A stretch of 30,354 nt of DNA from Methanobrevibacter ruminantium (GTDB lineage Archaea; Methanobacteriota; Methanobacteria; Methanobacteriales; Methanobacteriaceae), in NCBI RefSeq assembly GCF_016294135.1, contig NZ_JAEDCO010000019.1, positions 1-30,354 on the forward strand, read 5' to 3'. The notes under the pieces were generated by a model, which saw nothing but the letters and a program-made list of their open reading frames with translations, did no database searches and was not told the origin of the DNA. Positions within the stretch are counted from its first letter, which is position 1; the number at the start of each line of letters is the position of its first letter. The translations under genes were made by a program, and so were the position numbers. Shown here piece after piece: positions 5,893 to 13,954 of this stretch.

Positions 5893-8778
5893 TTAGAAAG
5901 ATAAATGGACATACTGACCATGAGGGTCAAATGAAGTGGTATTCCAATTCTGAATATTACCTAATTTATTTCTGCTGCTTGTTGCATCAGCAGAATACCA
6001 GACACCATCAACATAAATTTGTGCCCACACATGACCTGTCACCAAACCACTTGAGAATTTACAGTTCTTACCATGTGAATATCTAGCAGGTATGTCTGCT
6101 GCCCTACAAAGAGCCACAATCAAATTTGCATGGTCACAACAGTTACCTCTCTTATTACTTAAAGTTCCTGTTGCTTTATACTTGGTGTTTGCATAATATT
6201 CATAGTCTATATTATCTCTGACCCAATTGAATATAGCCTCTGCTTTAGCCCAAACACTAGATTTTCCTGAAGTCAATTGATTAGCCAAAGTCTTGATTTG
6301 AGAATTTAGCGCATCATTTCCAGAAGAAACCAAATATTGTGCTAGTTGAGAGGAAGTTAAAGACTGTATCTCATTTAAACCCTTCTTATATTGTGAGGAA
6401 TTTTCTCTTTTAGTGACATCTGAACCAGGTGTACCGTTAACATCCTCTGCATTGAAAGTAACATAATTTGGCAACCTATTGTTAATCCTATAAAAGTCTA
6501 AAGCTTTTGAAAGTCCAAATATGTATAAATCAGGAGACACTAAACCTTCACTTGTACTTATAGTGTTTGGAAGCCTATTTTCATTAATTGAAAAATTAAT
6601 TAATTTATTAGCTAAAGCAAGGTAATCGCTTTTATTTAAAGCAGCATTAAAGGATAAACAGCTTCCATTAGCATATGAGGAATTAATAGCAATAACATCT
6701 ACATCAAGTTTTTTACCATTATTAATATTTTCCACTGATTTAGCCATTAAATATGCAAAGCTGGTAATATTAACAGTTATTCCATTTACAGAAAGGTTAT
6801 TCGGAACATAGCCCTTAAGCTCTACAAAACTCCTTAAATTACTTGCTGATTGAGCAATCTGATTAAATGTGAAAACTTTGTCTGACTTAACATCAAGATT
6901 GACAGATCCTGATGAAGCAGAGTATAGACTATCACCATCAAACTTATAAGTCAATGCAACAATTCTAGGAGAACTTTCTGACATTAATAAATGAACTTGA
7001 CCCTTGGAGTCAGTGGTATTCTTGATGGTATTCCCATCAAGAGTAAATGTCAGGGTTTTGCCAGATATTCCATTACCGTCACCATCTTTCAAGGTCACTA
7101 CATAAGAACTGTTATTCATAATGGAATTACCGGAATTCTTAAGTGAAGTTGAAAGCTTTACTGCCAAATTAATATTTCCAGAAGATGATCTGTTATAATA
7201 GGAACTTCCTGCATAACTATAAGATAATTTATAAGTTTTACCTGCCTGAGAACTAATAGTTAAACTAGCTACACCTTTAGAATTAGTAGTTCTAGTATAA
7301 GTATTGCCATTAAAGACAAAAGTCACAGTCTTTTTGGATAATGCTTTGCCATTTCCATCTTTTAAAGTAACATTGTATGCATTTCCTTTAACAATGATTG
7401 AAGAAGATCCGGTTAAAGTAGTAGCCATCTTAGTTTTAAGATTTACTGAGCCGGAACTAGAACCATAATAAATGCTTCCAGAATATTCGTAAGTTAATTT
7501 ATAAGTATAACCAATCGCGGAATTGATTTTTAAACTAACAACCCCTTTGGAATTAGTAGTTTTCTTATAAGTTTTTCCTCTGTATTTAAGAACTACAGTT
7601 TTATTAGATAAAACATTGCCGTTATAATCTTTCAAAGTAACGTAATAATATTTTCCTTTACCTACAGAACTACCAGAATTGGTTAATTTAGTAGGGGTTT
7701 TAATATATACAGATACTGTTTTAGAAGATGGCGCATAATAAGAACTGCCGGCATATTTATAATTTATATTATAATTTTTTCCAGGAACCACATTTAAAAC
7801 TAAACTTACAACTCCTTTAGTAGTGGTAGTCCTAGTATAAGTCTTGCCATTGAATGTAATAGTAACAGTCTTTTTAGATAAAGCTTTATTACTAGAATCT
7901 CTTAAAGTAACACTATATTTAGCCCCTTTAACTATACGAGCATTAAATCCAACTATTTTTGTAGGCTTTTTGACCTTAAGATTCATATAACCTGAATATG
8001 CTGCAAAATAACTATCTCCAGCAAATTTATAAGTTAATTTATAAGTTTTTCCTACAGTACCTGTAATAGTGAAACTAACAATACCTTTAGAATTGGTAGT
8101 TAACTTATAAGTCTTGCCATTATAAGTAAGGGTTACTGGTTTTGATGCTAATACATTCCCATTTTTATCTTTTAAAACTACTGAATAGGAGTAACCTTTA
8201 ACTGCATCTTTAGTGGAGCTTGAAATAGTTGTTGGAGTCTTGCTAACAGTTATACTATTTGATAATGATGAATTTTCATACAATTCATCACCTTCAAAAA
8301 TAACCCCAATTACATAGCTACCTGCTTTTGCATTAATATTTAATTTTGCAACACCATTAGAGTTAGTAGTCTTAGTATAATTTTTTCCATTGAATGTGAA
8401 GATCAAATCTTTTCCAGATAAAACGTTTCCGTTATTATCCATTAAAGTGACTGAATAATCATATCCGTTAACTACACTTGAACTGGAACTCACAATGGAA
8501 GTAGAGTTTTTAGTAGGTTCAACAGGGTCTTCACTGCCTGAATCAGTAGCATCAGATAATTCATTAGATTCAGAATTAGTATTGTTTAATATTTCTAAAC
8601 CATCCTCTGCAGAATCGGAATCAATAGCAGATAAATCCTCATATTGACTACTTAAATCATCACTCACTGAATCCTCATTTTCTGAAAGATAATTCTGATT
8701 ATCATTTATGTCACTTGCATCACTTGCTGATACTGATGCCATTGTCAAAATAAACAATGAAAAAATCAACAAAAGCAA
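5893..8778 (-). CDS. Secreted adhesin-like protein: Ig-like repeats, pseudomurein-binding repeats, transglutaminase-like domain
   Basis: Encodes at least 961 residues. A hydrophobic signal sequence ending near SVSAS is followed by an acidic Ser/Asp/Glu-rich linker to about residue 90. Six Ig-like repeats of about 90 residues follow (about 91-632), each with variants of VTLKDGNGKALSKKTVTF, NGKTYTRTTNSKGV and a Tyr-rich SSYY end. Residues about 633-790 hold two or three pseudomurein-binding repeats (FAYLMAKSVENINNGK, NRLPNYVTF). A C-terminal transglutaminase-like domain (about 840-961) has a Cys-His-Asp triad: Cys880 in RGNCCDHA, His916 in GHVWAQIY, Asp931 in SADAT. PeiW/PeiP pseudomurein endoisopeptidases share this arrangement, so it may trim or remodel its own wall rather than adhere. 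There is no C-terminal membrane anchor. The only in-frame standard start is TTG at 8778; see the separate start-site entry. Confidence 0.88.
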   Translation of the reverse strand: MLLLIFSLFILTMASVSASDASDINDNQNYLSENEDSVSDDLSSQYEDLSAIDSDSAEDGLEILNNTNSESNELSDATDSGSEDPVEPTKNSTSIVSSSSSVVNGYDYSVTLMDNNGNVLSGKDLIFTFNGKNYTKTTNSNGVAKLNINAKAGSYVIGVIFEGDELYENSSLSNSITVSKTPTTISSSTKDAVKGYSYSVVLKDKNGNVLASKPVTLTYNGKTYKLTTNSKGIVSFTITGTVGKTYKLTYKFAGDSYFAAYSGYMNLKVKKPTKIVGFNARIVKGAKYSVTLRDSSNKALSKKTVTITFNGKTYTRTTTTKGVVSLVLNVVPGKNYNINYKYAGSSYYAPSSKTVSVYIKTPTKLTNSGSSVGKGKYYYVTLKDYNGNVLSNKTVVLKYRGKTYKKTTNSKGVVSLKINSAIGYTYKLTYEYSGSIYYGSSSGSVNLKTKMATTLTGSSSIIVKGNAYNVTLKDGNGKALSKKTVTFVFNGNTYTRTTNSKGVASLTISSQAGKTYKLSYSYAGSSYYNRSSSGNINLAVKLSTSLKNSGNSIMNNSSYVVTLKDGDGNGISGKTLTFTLDGNTIKNTTDSKGQVHLLMSESSPRIVALTYKFDGDSLYSASSGSVNLDVKSDKVFTFNQIAQSASNLRSFVELKGYVPNNLSVNGITVNITSFAYLMAKSVENINNGKKLDVDVIAINSSYANGSCLSFNAALNKSDYLALANKLINFSINENRLPNTISTSEGLVSPDLYIFGLSKALDFYRINNRLPNYVTFNAEDVNGTPGSDVTKRENSSQYKKGLNEIQSLTSSQLAQYLVSSGNDALNSQIKTLANQLTSGKSSVWAKAEAIFNWVRDNIDYEYYANTKYKATGTLSNKRGNCCDHANLIVALCRAADIPARYSHGKNCKFSSGLVTGHVWAQIYVDGVWYSADATSSRNKLGNIQNWNTTSFDPHGQYVHLSF
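6850..8510 (-). repeat. Six tandem Ig-like coding repeats of about 270 bp
   Basis: The DNA encoding the six Ig-like units repeats with a period of roughly 270 bases. Recurrent strings include the antisense of NSKGV and GKTYK codons, for example CTTTAGAATTAGTAGT near 7279, 7549 and 8079. The units are diverged but still similar enough to allow recombination that changes repeat number. Confidence 0.7.
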
Positions 8779-8810
8779 TGCTCTGTTTTTAGTCGAAATT
8801 TTTTCACCTC
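8779..8810 (-). promoter_or_regulatory. Ribosome-binding site with apparent ATT start or one-base frameshift
   Basis: On the minus strand GAGGTGA (8810-8804) is followed after four A's by ATT (8799-8797), in frame with the TTG at 8778. Starting at ATT adds seven residues, xSTKNRA, that supply the positive charge a signal peptide needs. An in-frame TGA at 8811-8809 rules out starts further upstream. Alternatively, one extra A in the A6 run would put GTG at 8807-8805 in frame and give MKKISTKNRALLLL. The TTG itself has no ribosome-binding site. Confidence 0.6.
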
Positions 8811-9660
8811 AATACATTAAAAAAGATGAATTAACATAATAAATAAAATAATGCTAATTATTATTTTAAAAATAAATTTTCATAATAATATTTTTTATAA
8901 GAATTAAAGAATTTAGAAATTTTTTCTAAGTAAAATAATCTTTTTTAATGTTATATAAAAATTTTTAATTAATATAATATAAATGTTTCTCTTAAAAAAA
9001 AATTTAATTAGAAAGATATCATTAGGTTAAATCTACTATAACGAGCAAATAATAGTTAAATTAGAAAATGAAATATATTTGATATTTATTTATAAAAAAT
9101 AATAAAAAATATTAAATTAAATAAGAAAAAAAGAAATATTATTAGATAAAATTAAAAACAATCTAATAATGCTTTATTAGATAAATAAAGAACTACCCAT
9201 ATGTATTTTATTAAAATATAATAAAATAATAATCAAATAAATGAAATATAAACAAAATTAAGAGAATTTAATTAAAAAAGCAATAAACAACGCTTTTTAA
9301 ATTGAAAAACAGAAAAAATAAAATCCCATATCATATATAATATTAATATATAATTAAAAAAAGATTTTTTAAAAAATAGAACATTCTTATTTTGAAGAAT
9401 AAAGTACAAATCAAAGGTAAAATGGAAAATAAAGCATTAAAATGAAAGATAAAAAATCATATTTAGATAATCTAATTAAGTATGAAAATTGCTTAAAAAT
9501 TACAGGAAAAATAATGTTAAAACTATTAAAAAATTAATTTAAAATGGATTTAAAAATTTGATAAAATTTAAAAAATAATTAAAAATCTAAAAATAAAAAT
9601 GATAGAAAAAGAAAGTGAGAAAAACATAAAAAATGAAAAAAAGAATTAATGGATAATTAA
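8811..9660. other. Long gene-free AT-rich region
   Basis: About 850 bases of extremely AT-rich DNA between the adhesin-like gene and the Ser-rich protein gene. I found no open frame with a credible ribosome-binding site, no strong hairpin and no repeated element. The adhesin promoter must lie near 8820-8880, and the stretch just above 9560 is T-rich on the minus strand and may end the Ser-rich gene's transcript. Large surface-protein genes in Methanobrevibacter often sit beside such spacers. Confidence 0.5.
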
Positions 9661-10122
9661 TTATCCTAAATCAGTAGCTCCTGAAGAAGATCCTCCACCA
9701 TCAGATGAGCCTCCACCATCAGAAAATCCTCCACCAGAGGACCCAGAACCTGAATCACTAGAACCAGAACCACTGGAACCTGAATCACTAGAACCAGAAC
9801 CAGAACCATTAGAACTTGAGGAACTAGAACTTCCAGAATGACTTGGACTTGCAGAATGGCTAGAACTTGAGGAACTAGAACTATATCTTACAGTAGAGCC
9901 TGAAGATGAGGAACTAGTGCTAACACTGGTATCTGTGCCATCATCAACTGTTAAATTCTCTGTTTCATTAATTGTTGTATTAGTAACATTAGTTACATTT
10001 TCTTGCAATTCTGTATCTTCTGAATCCCCTAATCCATTAGATATGAAAAGGAAACCGCAAACAAGTGCAGCAATTGCAATCAAGATAAGTAAAATAATAA
10101 TTATTTTATTTCCAGTATCCAT
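9661..10122 (-). CDS. Membrane-anchored Ser/Gly-rich surface protein
   Basis: Encodes about 153 residues with three parts: a short cytoplasmic start (MDTGNK), one membrane helix (IIIILLILIAIAALVCGFLF, about 7-26), and an outside domain. The outside part begins with closely spaced N-glycosylation sequons (NVT, NVT, NTT, NET, NLT), then a long Ser tract, then Ser/Gly/Asp repeats such as GSSDSGSG. The start at 10122 has GGAG 8 bases upstream; an upstream in-frame start at 10155 would place this site inside the gene. The tail looks like a flexible spacer or wall-spanning segment. No catalytic domain is seen and I recognise no named family. Confidence 0.7.
   Translation of the reverse strand: MDTGNKIIIILLILIAIAALVCGFLFISNGLGDSEDTELQENVTNVTNTTINETENLTVDDGTDTSVSTSSSSSGSTVRYSSSSSSSSHSASPSHSGSSSSSSSNGSGSGSSDSGSSGSGSSDSGSGSSGGGFSDGGGSSDGGGSSSGATDLG
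9747..9806 (-). repeat. Two 30-bp tandem repeats in the Ser-rich gene
   Basis: The plus-strand unit beginning GAACCTGAATCACTAGAACC occurs at about 9747 and again at about 9777 and codes for SGSSDSGS-type repeats. Smaller GAACCA/GAACTA units surround it, so this part may vary in length between strains. Confidence 0.6.
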
Positions 10123-10242
10123 AGAATTACTCCTAAATTTTTTAAAACATAGCAAATAATTTTAAGATTTACACAATAATGATATTTCTTTTTTAATAAA
10201 TATAAATATTATCATATTAGCAATTAAAAGAAAAATATCAGA

Positions 10243-10857
10243 TTATCTAATAAAATTAGTTCTTTGTTTTTCTTCCTCATGCTTAGGCAATTCTCTATTT
10301 TCAAGTGATTTTAAAATCCAAGCCATATTGGTTGCCAATGTTCTCATGGTTTGGAGACCTTCCAAATCTTGCTTGACTTCTTCAGGAGTGTTTCCATGAA
10401 CACTATTCCAATATTGTGATGCAACAATAGGCATATTTGAAATTGTGAAGTACTTGTTCAATCTGTCAAAGCTTGCACTTGCACCGCCTCTACGGCAGCT
10501 TACGATAGAAGCTCCCGGTTTGAATTTAAAGTTAGCACTTGCAGCATAGAAAACCCTATCAAGTATAGCGCATAATGCACCATTAGGACCAGCATAATAA
10601 ACTGGAGAACCTATAATCACTCCATCAGATTCTATTAGCTTATCAATTATTTCATTTGCTGGATCATCGTCAAATGCACATTTTCCATTGTTATGACCGC
10701 ATTTGAGACAAGCTATGCAACCTCTAACAGGTTTGTTTCCAATCCAGAAGATTTCACTGTCAACACCCTCTTTTTCCAATTGGTTTTTGATTTCAGTCAG
10801 TGCTGTAAAAGTGCATCCTTCCTTATGAGGACTTCCATTAATTAGTAAAACTTTCAT
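10243..10857 (-). CDS. Iron-sulfur flavoprotein (NADPH-dependent FMN reductase family)
   Basis: Encodes 204 residues of the flavodoxin-like FMN reductase fold. The phosphate-binding loop NGSPHKEGCT is at 7-16 and SPVYYAGPNG lies near residue 95. A compact cysteine motif, CX2CX2CX6C (Cys 47, 50, 53, 60), marks the iron-sulfur flavoprotein (Isf) group of methanogens, dimeric cytoplasmic proteins that hold FMN and a [4Fe-4S] cluster and reduce O2, H2O2 or unknown acceptors. The start is supported by GGAGTGAG 3 bases upstream. It lies 76 bases downstream of the C_GCAxxG_C_C gene on the same strand. A second Isf-like protein is at 22771-23403. Confidence 0.88.
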   Translation of the reverse strand: MKVLLINGSPHKEGCTFTALTEIKNQLEKEGVDSEIFWIGNKPVRGCIACLKCGHNNGKCAFDDDPANEIIDKLIESDGVIIGSPVYYAGPNGALCAILDRVFYAASANFKFKPGASIVSCRRGGASASFDRLNKYFTISNMPIVASQYWNSVHGNTPEEVKQDLEGLQTMRTLATNMAWILKSLENRELPKHEEEKQRTNFIR

Positions 10858-10933
10858 TTTCTCACTCCAAAACTAAAAAATTAACAATTATTAATCTAAA
10901 TAATAAAAAAATAATAAAAAAATAAAGAAAAAA

Positions 10934-11326
10934 TTATTCTTTTAAGTATTCGCAGACCTTTTCACCTGCAAATAAGCATACTTCAACACATGGAGATTTG
11001 TCATCCCCATCTTTTGAGATGTATCCGCATGTTACAGATTCATACTTGTCCTTGAATTCATTGAATAATTTTTTGGAAGCGGAAATGATTTGCTTTTCAT
11101 CTGCACCTAAAAGACCTAAAGCCATTACAGCCCCAGTTACAGCACCACAGGTTCCTTCAGAGAATGTTCCACCAATTCCTCCAGAGAATCCTTTTGCAAG
11201 AAGAGCCAATTCTTCAGTAGGCATACCTGCAACATCACAAATTCCCATAAGAGTTGCTTGTGAACAACTGTAATCCTTTCTGTATTCTTCAATTTTATTT
11301 ACTACTTCATTTGAATCCAATTCCAT
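10934..11326 (-). CDS. C_GCAxxG_C_C family putative redox-active protein
   Basis: Encodes 130 residues. The family signature appears as Cys21 (SCSQATLMG), then TCGAVTG (Cys60), then further cysteines at 100, 113, 117 and 125 near the end. GFSGGIGG at 47-54 is typical too. Members are small helical proteins thought to be redox-active or metal-binding, and no reaction is established. Its promoter shares two sequence blocks with that of the metal ATPase (11391-11400 and 11407-11417 against 13641-13650 and 13654-13664), which suggests common control. The ATG at 11326 follows a GAGGGAT ribosome-binding site. Confidence 0.85.
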   Translation of the reverse strand: MELDSNEVVNKIEEYRKDYSCSQATLMGICDVAGMPTEELALLAKGFSGGIGGTFSEGTCGAVTGAVMALGLLGADEKQIISASKKLFNEFKDKYESVTCGYISKDGDDKSPCVEVCLFAGEKVCEYLKE

Positions 11327-11384
11327 AATAATCCCTCACAACTAATTTAAATCAAATTTTGAATAATTCGAATTATTTAAAACA

Positions 11385-11440
11385 TTGTTATAGTTAGTAT
11401 AAACTTTAATGTTAATAAATTTTTATAAATCAATGAAAAA
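11385..11440 (-). promoter_or_regulatory. Promoter of the C_GCAxxG_C_C gene with shared element
   Basis: On the minus strand a TATA-like TTTATAAAAA lies at about 11420-11430. Just downstream, near the expected transcription start, are the blocks TAATGTTAATA (11407-11417) and TAGTTAGTAT (11391-11400), given in plus-strand reading. The same two blocks, three bases closer together, occur in the metal ATPase promoter at 13641-13664. Position over the start site fits a repressor operator. Confidence 0.45.
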
Positions 11441-11512
11441 AAAAATGTTTGAAAAAATAATAGATAAAAAGAGTAGAAAAAAGAAATAAAATAAAAAAAG
11501 AAATAAAAAAGA

Positions 11513-13570
11513 CTAGTTGTGATAGGTTCCACAACTTTGTCTGCTTAAAGCATGCTTGTGAGCATGCATATGCTTAATTCCACTTTCAGTTTCGATTTCA
11601 TCAATTATCTTAATGCCGTCATGAGAATGTGAGTGCTCTCCATCATTGTGGAAATGATAATGGCTGTGTTCCACATTTTCAGTATCGATTTTCTTAATTG
11701 AATCATCAAATTTCCTGTCATACAGTAACGCTGCATTCAATACTACAAGACATGATCCTGCATTGTGAACAATAGCTCCAGTAACCGGATTCAATAATCC
11801 TAAAACGGAACATACAATAGCCACTGCATTGATTGTCATGGAAAGGATAATGTTTGCCTTGATTGTAAACAAGGTTGAATTTGAAAGCTTTTTAAGATAT
11901 GGAATCTTACCGATGTCATCACCTAAAAGTGCAATATCTGCTGCTTCAATAGCAACATCACTTCCTACAGAGCCCATTGCTACACTTACATCAGCAGTCT
12001 TGAGTGCAGGTGCATCATTTACACCATCACCAATCATACAGACTTTCTTGCCTTCACTTTTGAGCTTTTCAATCCAATCAAGCTTTTCTTGAGGAAGCAA
12101 GTTTCCATATACCTTTCCAATTCCAACTTGAGAAGCAAAATAATTAGCAGTTTCTGTATTATCTCCTGTAAGCAATATTGTTTCAGTTCCCAATTCATGC
12201 AAGTTCTCAATCATGTTTTTGGAATCTTCACGTATTACATCAGACAATCCAATCAAACCGACTACACCATCATTCAAAGCAACGATAATTGAAGCCTTAC
12301 CTTCATGTTTTAACTGGTTTAGTTCACTATCAACATTAAAATCAATATTATTTCCTGATAAAAATTTGGAGTTTCCTGCATATACTTGACCATAAGAGTT
12401 CTTACAACTTACCCCTTTTCCAGGGAACATCTTAAAGTCTTGTGGTTCTTCAATATCAATTTCAACTTCTTTTGCTTTGTCTACAACAGCTTTAGCCAAT
12501 GGATGCTCACTTAATTCCTCACAAGAGGCAACTATGTTCAAAACATCCATTTCATCTAAATCATCTTTCAAGGAAATAATATCCGAAACTGCTAAATTAC
12601 CGTAAGTTAAAGTACCTGTTTTATCGAACACTAATGTATTCAATCCACCGAGAGTTTCTAAAGCTTCACCAGATTTAATGAGCACTCCATATTTTGTTGC
12701 CTGACCAATAGCTGCCATAATTGCAGTTGGTGTAGCAAGTATCAATGCACATGGACAGAATACTACGAGGACTGTTACTCCCCTTTCAATGTTTCCTGTA
12801 ATGAGCCATGCTGCAATTGCAATTATCAATGCAACAGGAACAAGCCATGTTGCCCATTTGTCTGCAATCCTTTGAGTTGGAGCTTGCTTTTCATCAGCTG
12901 CCTTTACAAGGTCAATCAACTTTTGAAGTGAAGAGTTTTCACCTAAACTGGTTGCCTTAATGTCAATTGCACCATACAAATTCATGGTACCGCAGAACAC
13001 CTCATCCCCCACATCCTTATCAATCGGCAATGATTCACCAGTCATGATGGATTGATCAAGAGAAGAGGTACCGTTTATAATTTCACCGTCAACAGGTACG
13101 CTTTCACCAGGAAGAATTCTCAAAGTATCTCCGATTTTAATCTCATCAACGGAAATCATTTCTTCCTTGCCATCCACAATTCTTCTACCTGTTTGTGGAG
13201 TTAAATTAATAAGATTTCTTAAACCTTTTTTAGCTCTTTCAACTGTCCAGTCTTCTAAAAGAGCACCTAAAGCCATAATCCATGCAACTTCACCTGCTGC
13301 AAATATCTCACCAATCAAGAGTGATGCCACCATAGCGATTGCAATAAGAAGTGCAGATGAAATCCACTTTTCACGGATTAATCTGGTTAAAGCCAATAAT
13401 AACATTGGAATACCACTTATTATTACCGCACCCCACGCAGGGTTTAGGTAAATTGGAGTGTCAATTCCAAGTATCATGAAAATAACAGCGATTACAAGAA
13501 ATATAGCTGAAATAATGGTCATTTTCAAACCAAATAAGAAATCAGTTATTTCATCAATCAATATAGACAC
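11513..13570 (-). CDS. P1B-type heavy-metal-translocating ATPase
   Basis: Encodes 685 residues, a membrane pump moving a soft or transition metal ion at the cost of ATP. Visible motifs are TGES at 177-180, the metal-binding CPC at 272-274 in the membrane, the phosphorylation site DKTGT at 316-320, HP at 356-357 in SEHPLA, and the hinge GDGVNDAP. There is no N-terminal metal-binding domain; instead the last 50 residues are His-rich (HSHYHFHNDGEHSHSH, HMHAHKH). The last membrane helix reads VHNAGSCLVVLN, lacking the Ser-Ser of copper pumps and the Lys/Asp pattern of Zn/Cd pumps, so metal identity is open. The GTG at 13570 is used here; an in-frame TTG at 13561 is better spaced from GAAGGTG. It lies downstream of the nicotianamine synthase gene with its own regulated promoter. 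Confidence 0.93.
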   Translation of the reverse strand: MSILIDEITDFLFGLKMTIISAIFLVIAVIFMILGIDTPIYLNPAWGAVIISGIPMLLLALTRLIREKWISSALLIAIAMVASLLIGEIFAAGEVAWIMALGALLEDWTVERAKKGLRNLINLTPQTGRRIVDGKEEMISVDEIKIGDTLRILPGESVPVDGEIINGTSSLDQSIMTGESLPIDKDVGDEVFCGTMNLYGAIDIKATSLGENSSLQKLIDLVKAADEKQAPTQRIADKWATWLVPVALIIAIAAWLITGNIERGVTVLVVFCPCALILATPTAIMAAIGQATKYGVLIKSGEALETLGGLNTLVFDKTGTLTYGNLAVSDIISLKDDLDEMDVLNIVASCEELSEHPLAKAVVDKAKEVEIDIEEPQDFKMFPGKGVSCKNSYGQVYAGNSKFLSGNNIDFNVDSELNQLKHEGKASIIVALNDGVVGLIGLSDVIREDSKNMIENLHELGTETILLTGDNTETANYFASQVGIGKVYGNLLPQEKLDWIEKLKSEGKKVCMIGDGVNDAPALKTADVSVAMGSVGSDVAIEAADIALLGDDIGKIPYLKKLSNSTLFTIKANIILSMTINAVAIVCSVLGLLNPVTGAIVHNAGSCLVVLNAALLYDRKFDDSIKKIDTENVEHSHYHFHNDGEHSHSHDGIKIIDEIETESGIKHMHAHKHALSRQSCGTYHN

Positions 13571-13850
13571 CTTCTTTTATAATAATTTAATAAAATTTTT
13601 TTGTAATATTAAAAAGTATTACTTTTTTAAGTTTTTTGCATAGTTAGTATCACTAATGTTAATATATACACCATATCATATAAATTTTATTACTTTTTTG
13701 TAGTTTTTAGGGCAAAAAGTATTACTTTTAGAAAAATTTTAAAAAAAATATGAAAAAAGTATTACTTTTTTGGTGATTTTTCTATAAAAAGTATTACTTT
13801 TAAATAAATTTTAAAAAAAATTAATTAACAAAAGAAAGTAATATAATATG
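13571..13850 (-). promoter_or_regulatory. Metal ATPase promoter with four 17-bp palindromes
   Basis: Four sites match AAAAAGTATTACTTTTT with at most one end mismatch: 13611-13627, 13714-13730, 13754-13770 and 13786-13802. Each is an inverted repeat, AAAAAGTA-N-TACTTTTT. A half-site TACTTTTT is at 13691-13698, directly upstream (minus strand) of a TATA-like TTTATATG (complement of 13678-13685), and a weak half-site is at 13833-13840. One full site lies downstream of the likely start and three lie upstream of the TATA box, so sites bracket the promoter. The blocks TAGTTAGTAT (13641-13650) and TAATGTTAATA (13654-13664) are shared with the promoter at 11385-11440. This array looks like a cooperative operator for a metal-responsive regulator. 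Confidence 0.75.
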
Positions 13851-13860
13851 GAAATTTAAT

Positions 13861-13935
13861 AAAAATAGAAAAAAGAGGACTATAAAAATAAAAAAATTAA
13901 AGAAATAAAAAAATTAATAATAAAAAAAAGGGATA
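13861..13935 (-). terminator. Oligo-T terminator region of the nicotianamine synthase gene
   Basis: Read on the minus strand this stretch, just past the stop codon at 13955, is a series of T-runs separated by short A-rich pieces, the form of archaeal intrinsic terminators. It separates the synthase transcript from the ATPase promoter. Confidence 0.4.
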
Positions 13936-13954
13936 GAATTTAATTAATGTTTAA

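Noticed and set aside
8811..9660. AT-rich 850-bp region as a replication origin
   Set aside because: AT-richness is general in this genome, no origin-recognition-box repeats were seen, and no cdc6/orc1 gene is nearby.
9917..10159. Plus-strand open frame opposite the Ser-rich gene
   Set aside because: It is the mirror of the Ser/Thr codons of the real gene, which has a good ribosome-binding site, a membrane helix and glycosylation sequons.
13611..13802. CRISPR array explanation for the four repeats
   Set aside because: Repeats are only 17 bp, spacing is irregular (103, 40, 32 bases between starts), and no cas gene is present. Promoter placement fits operators.
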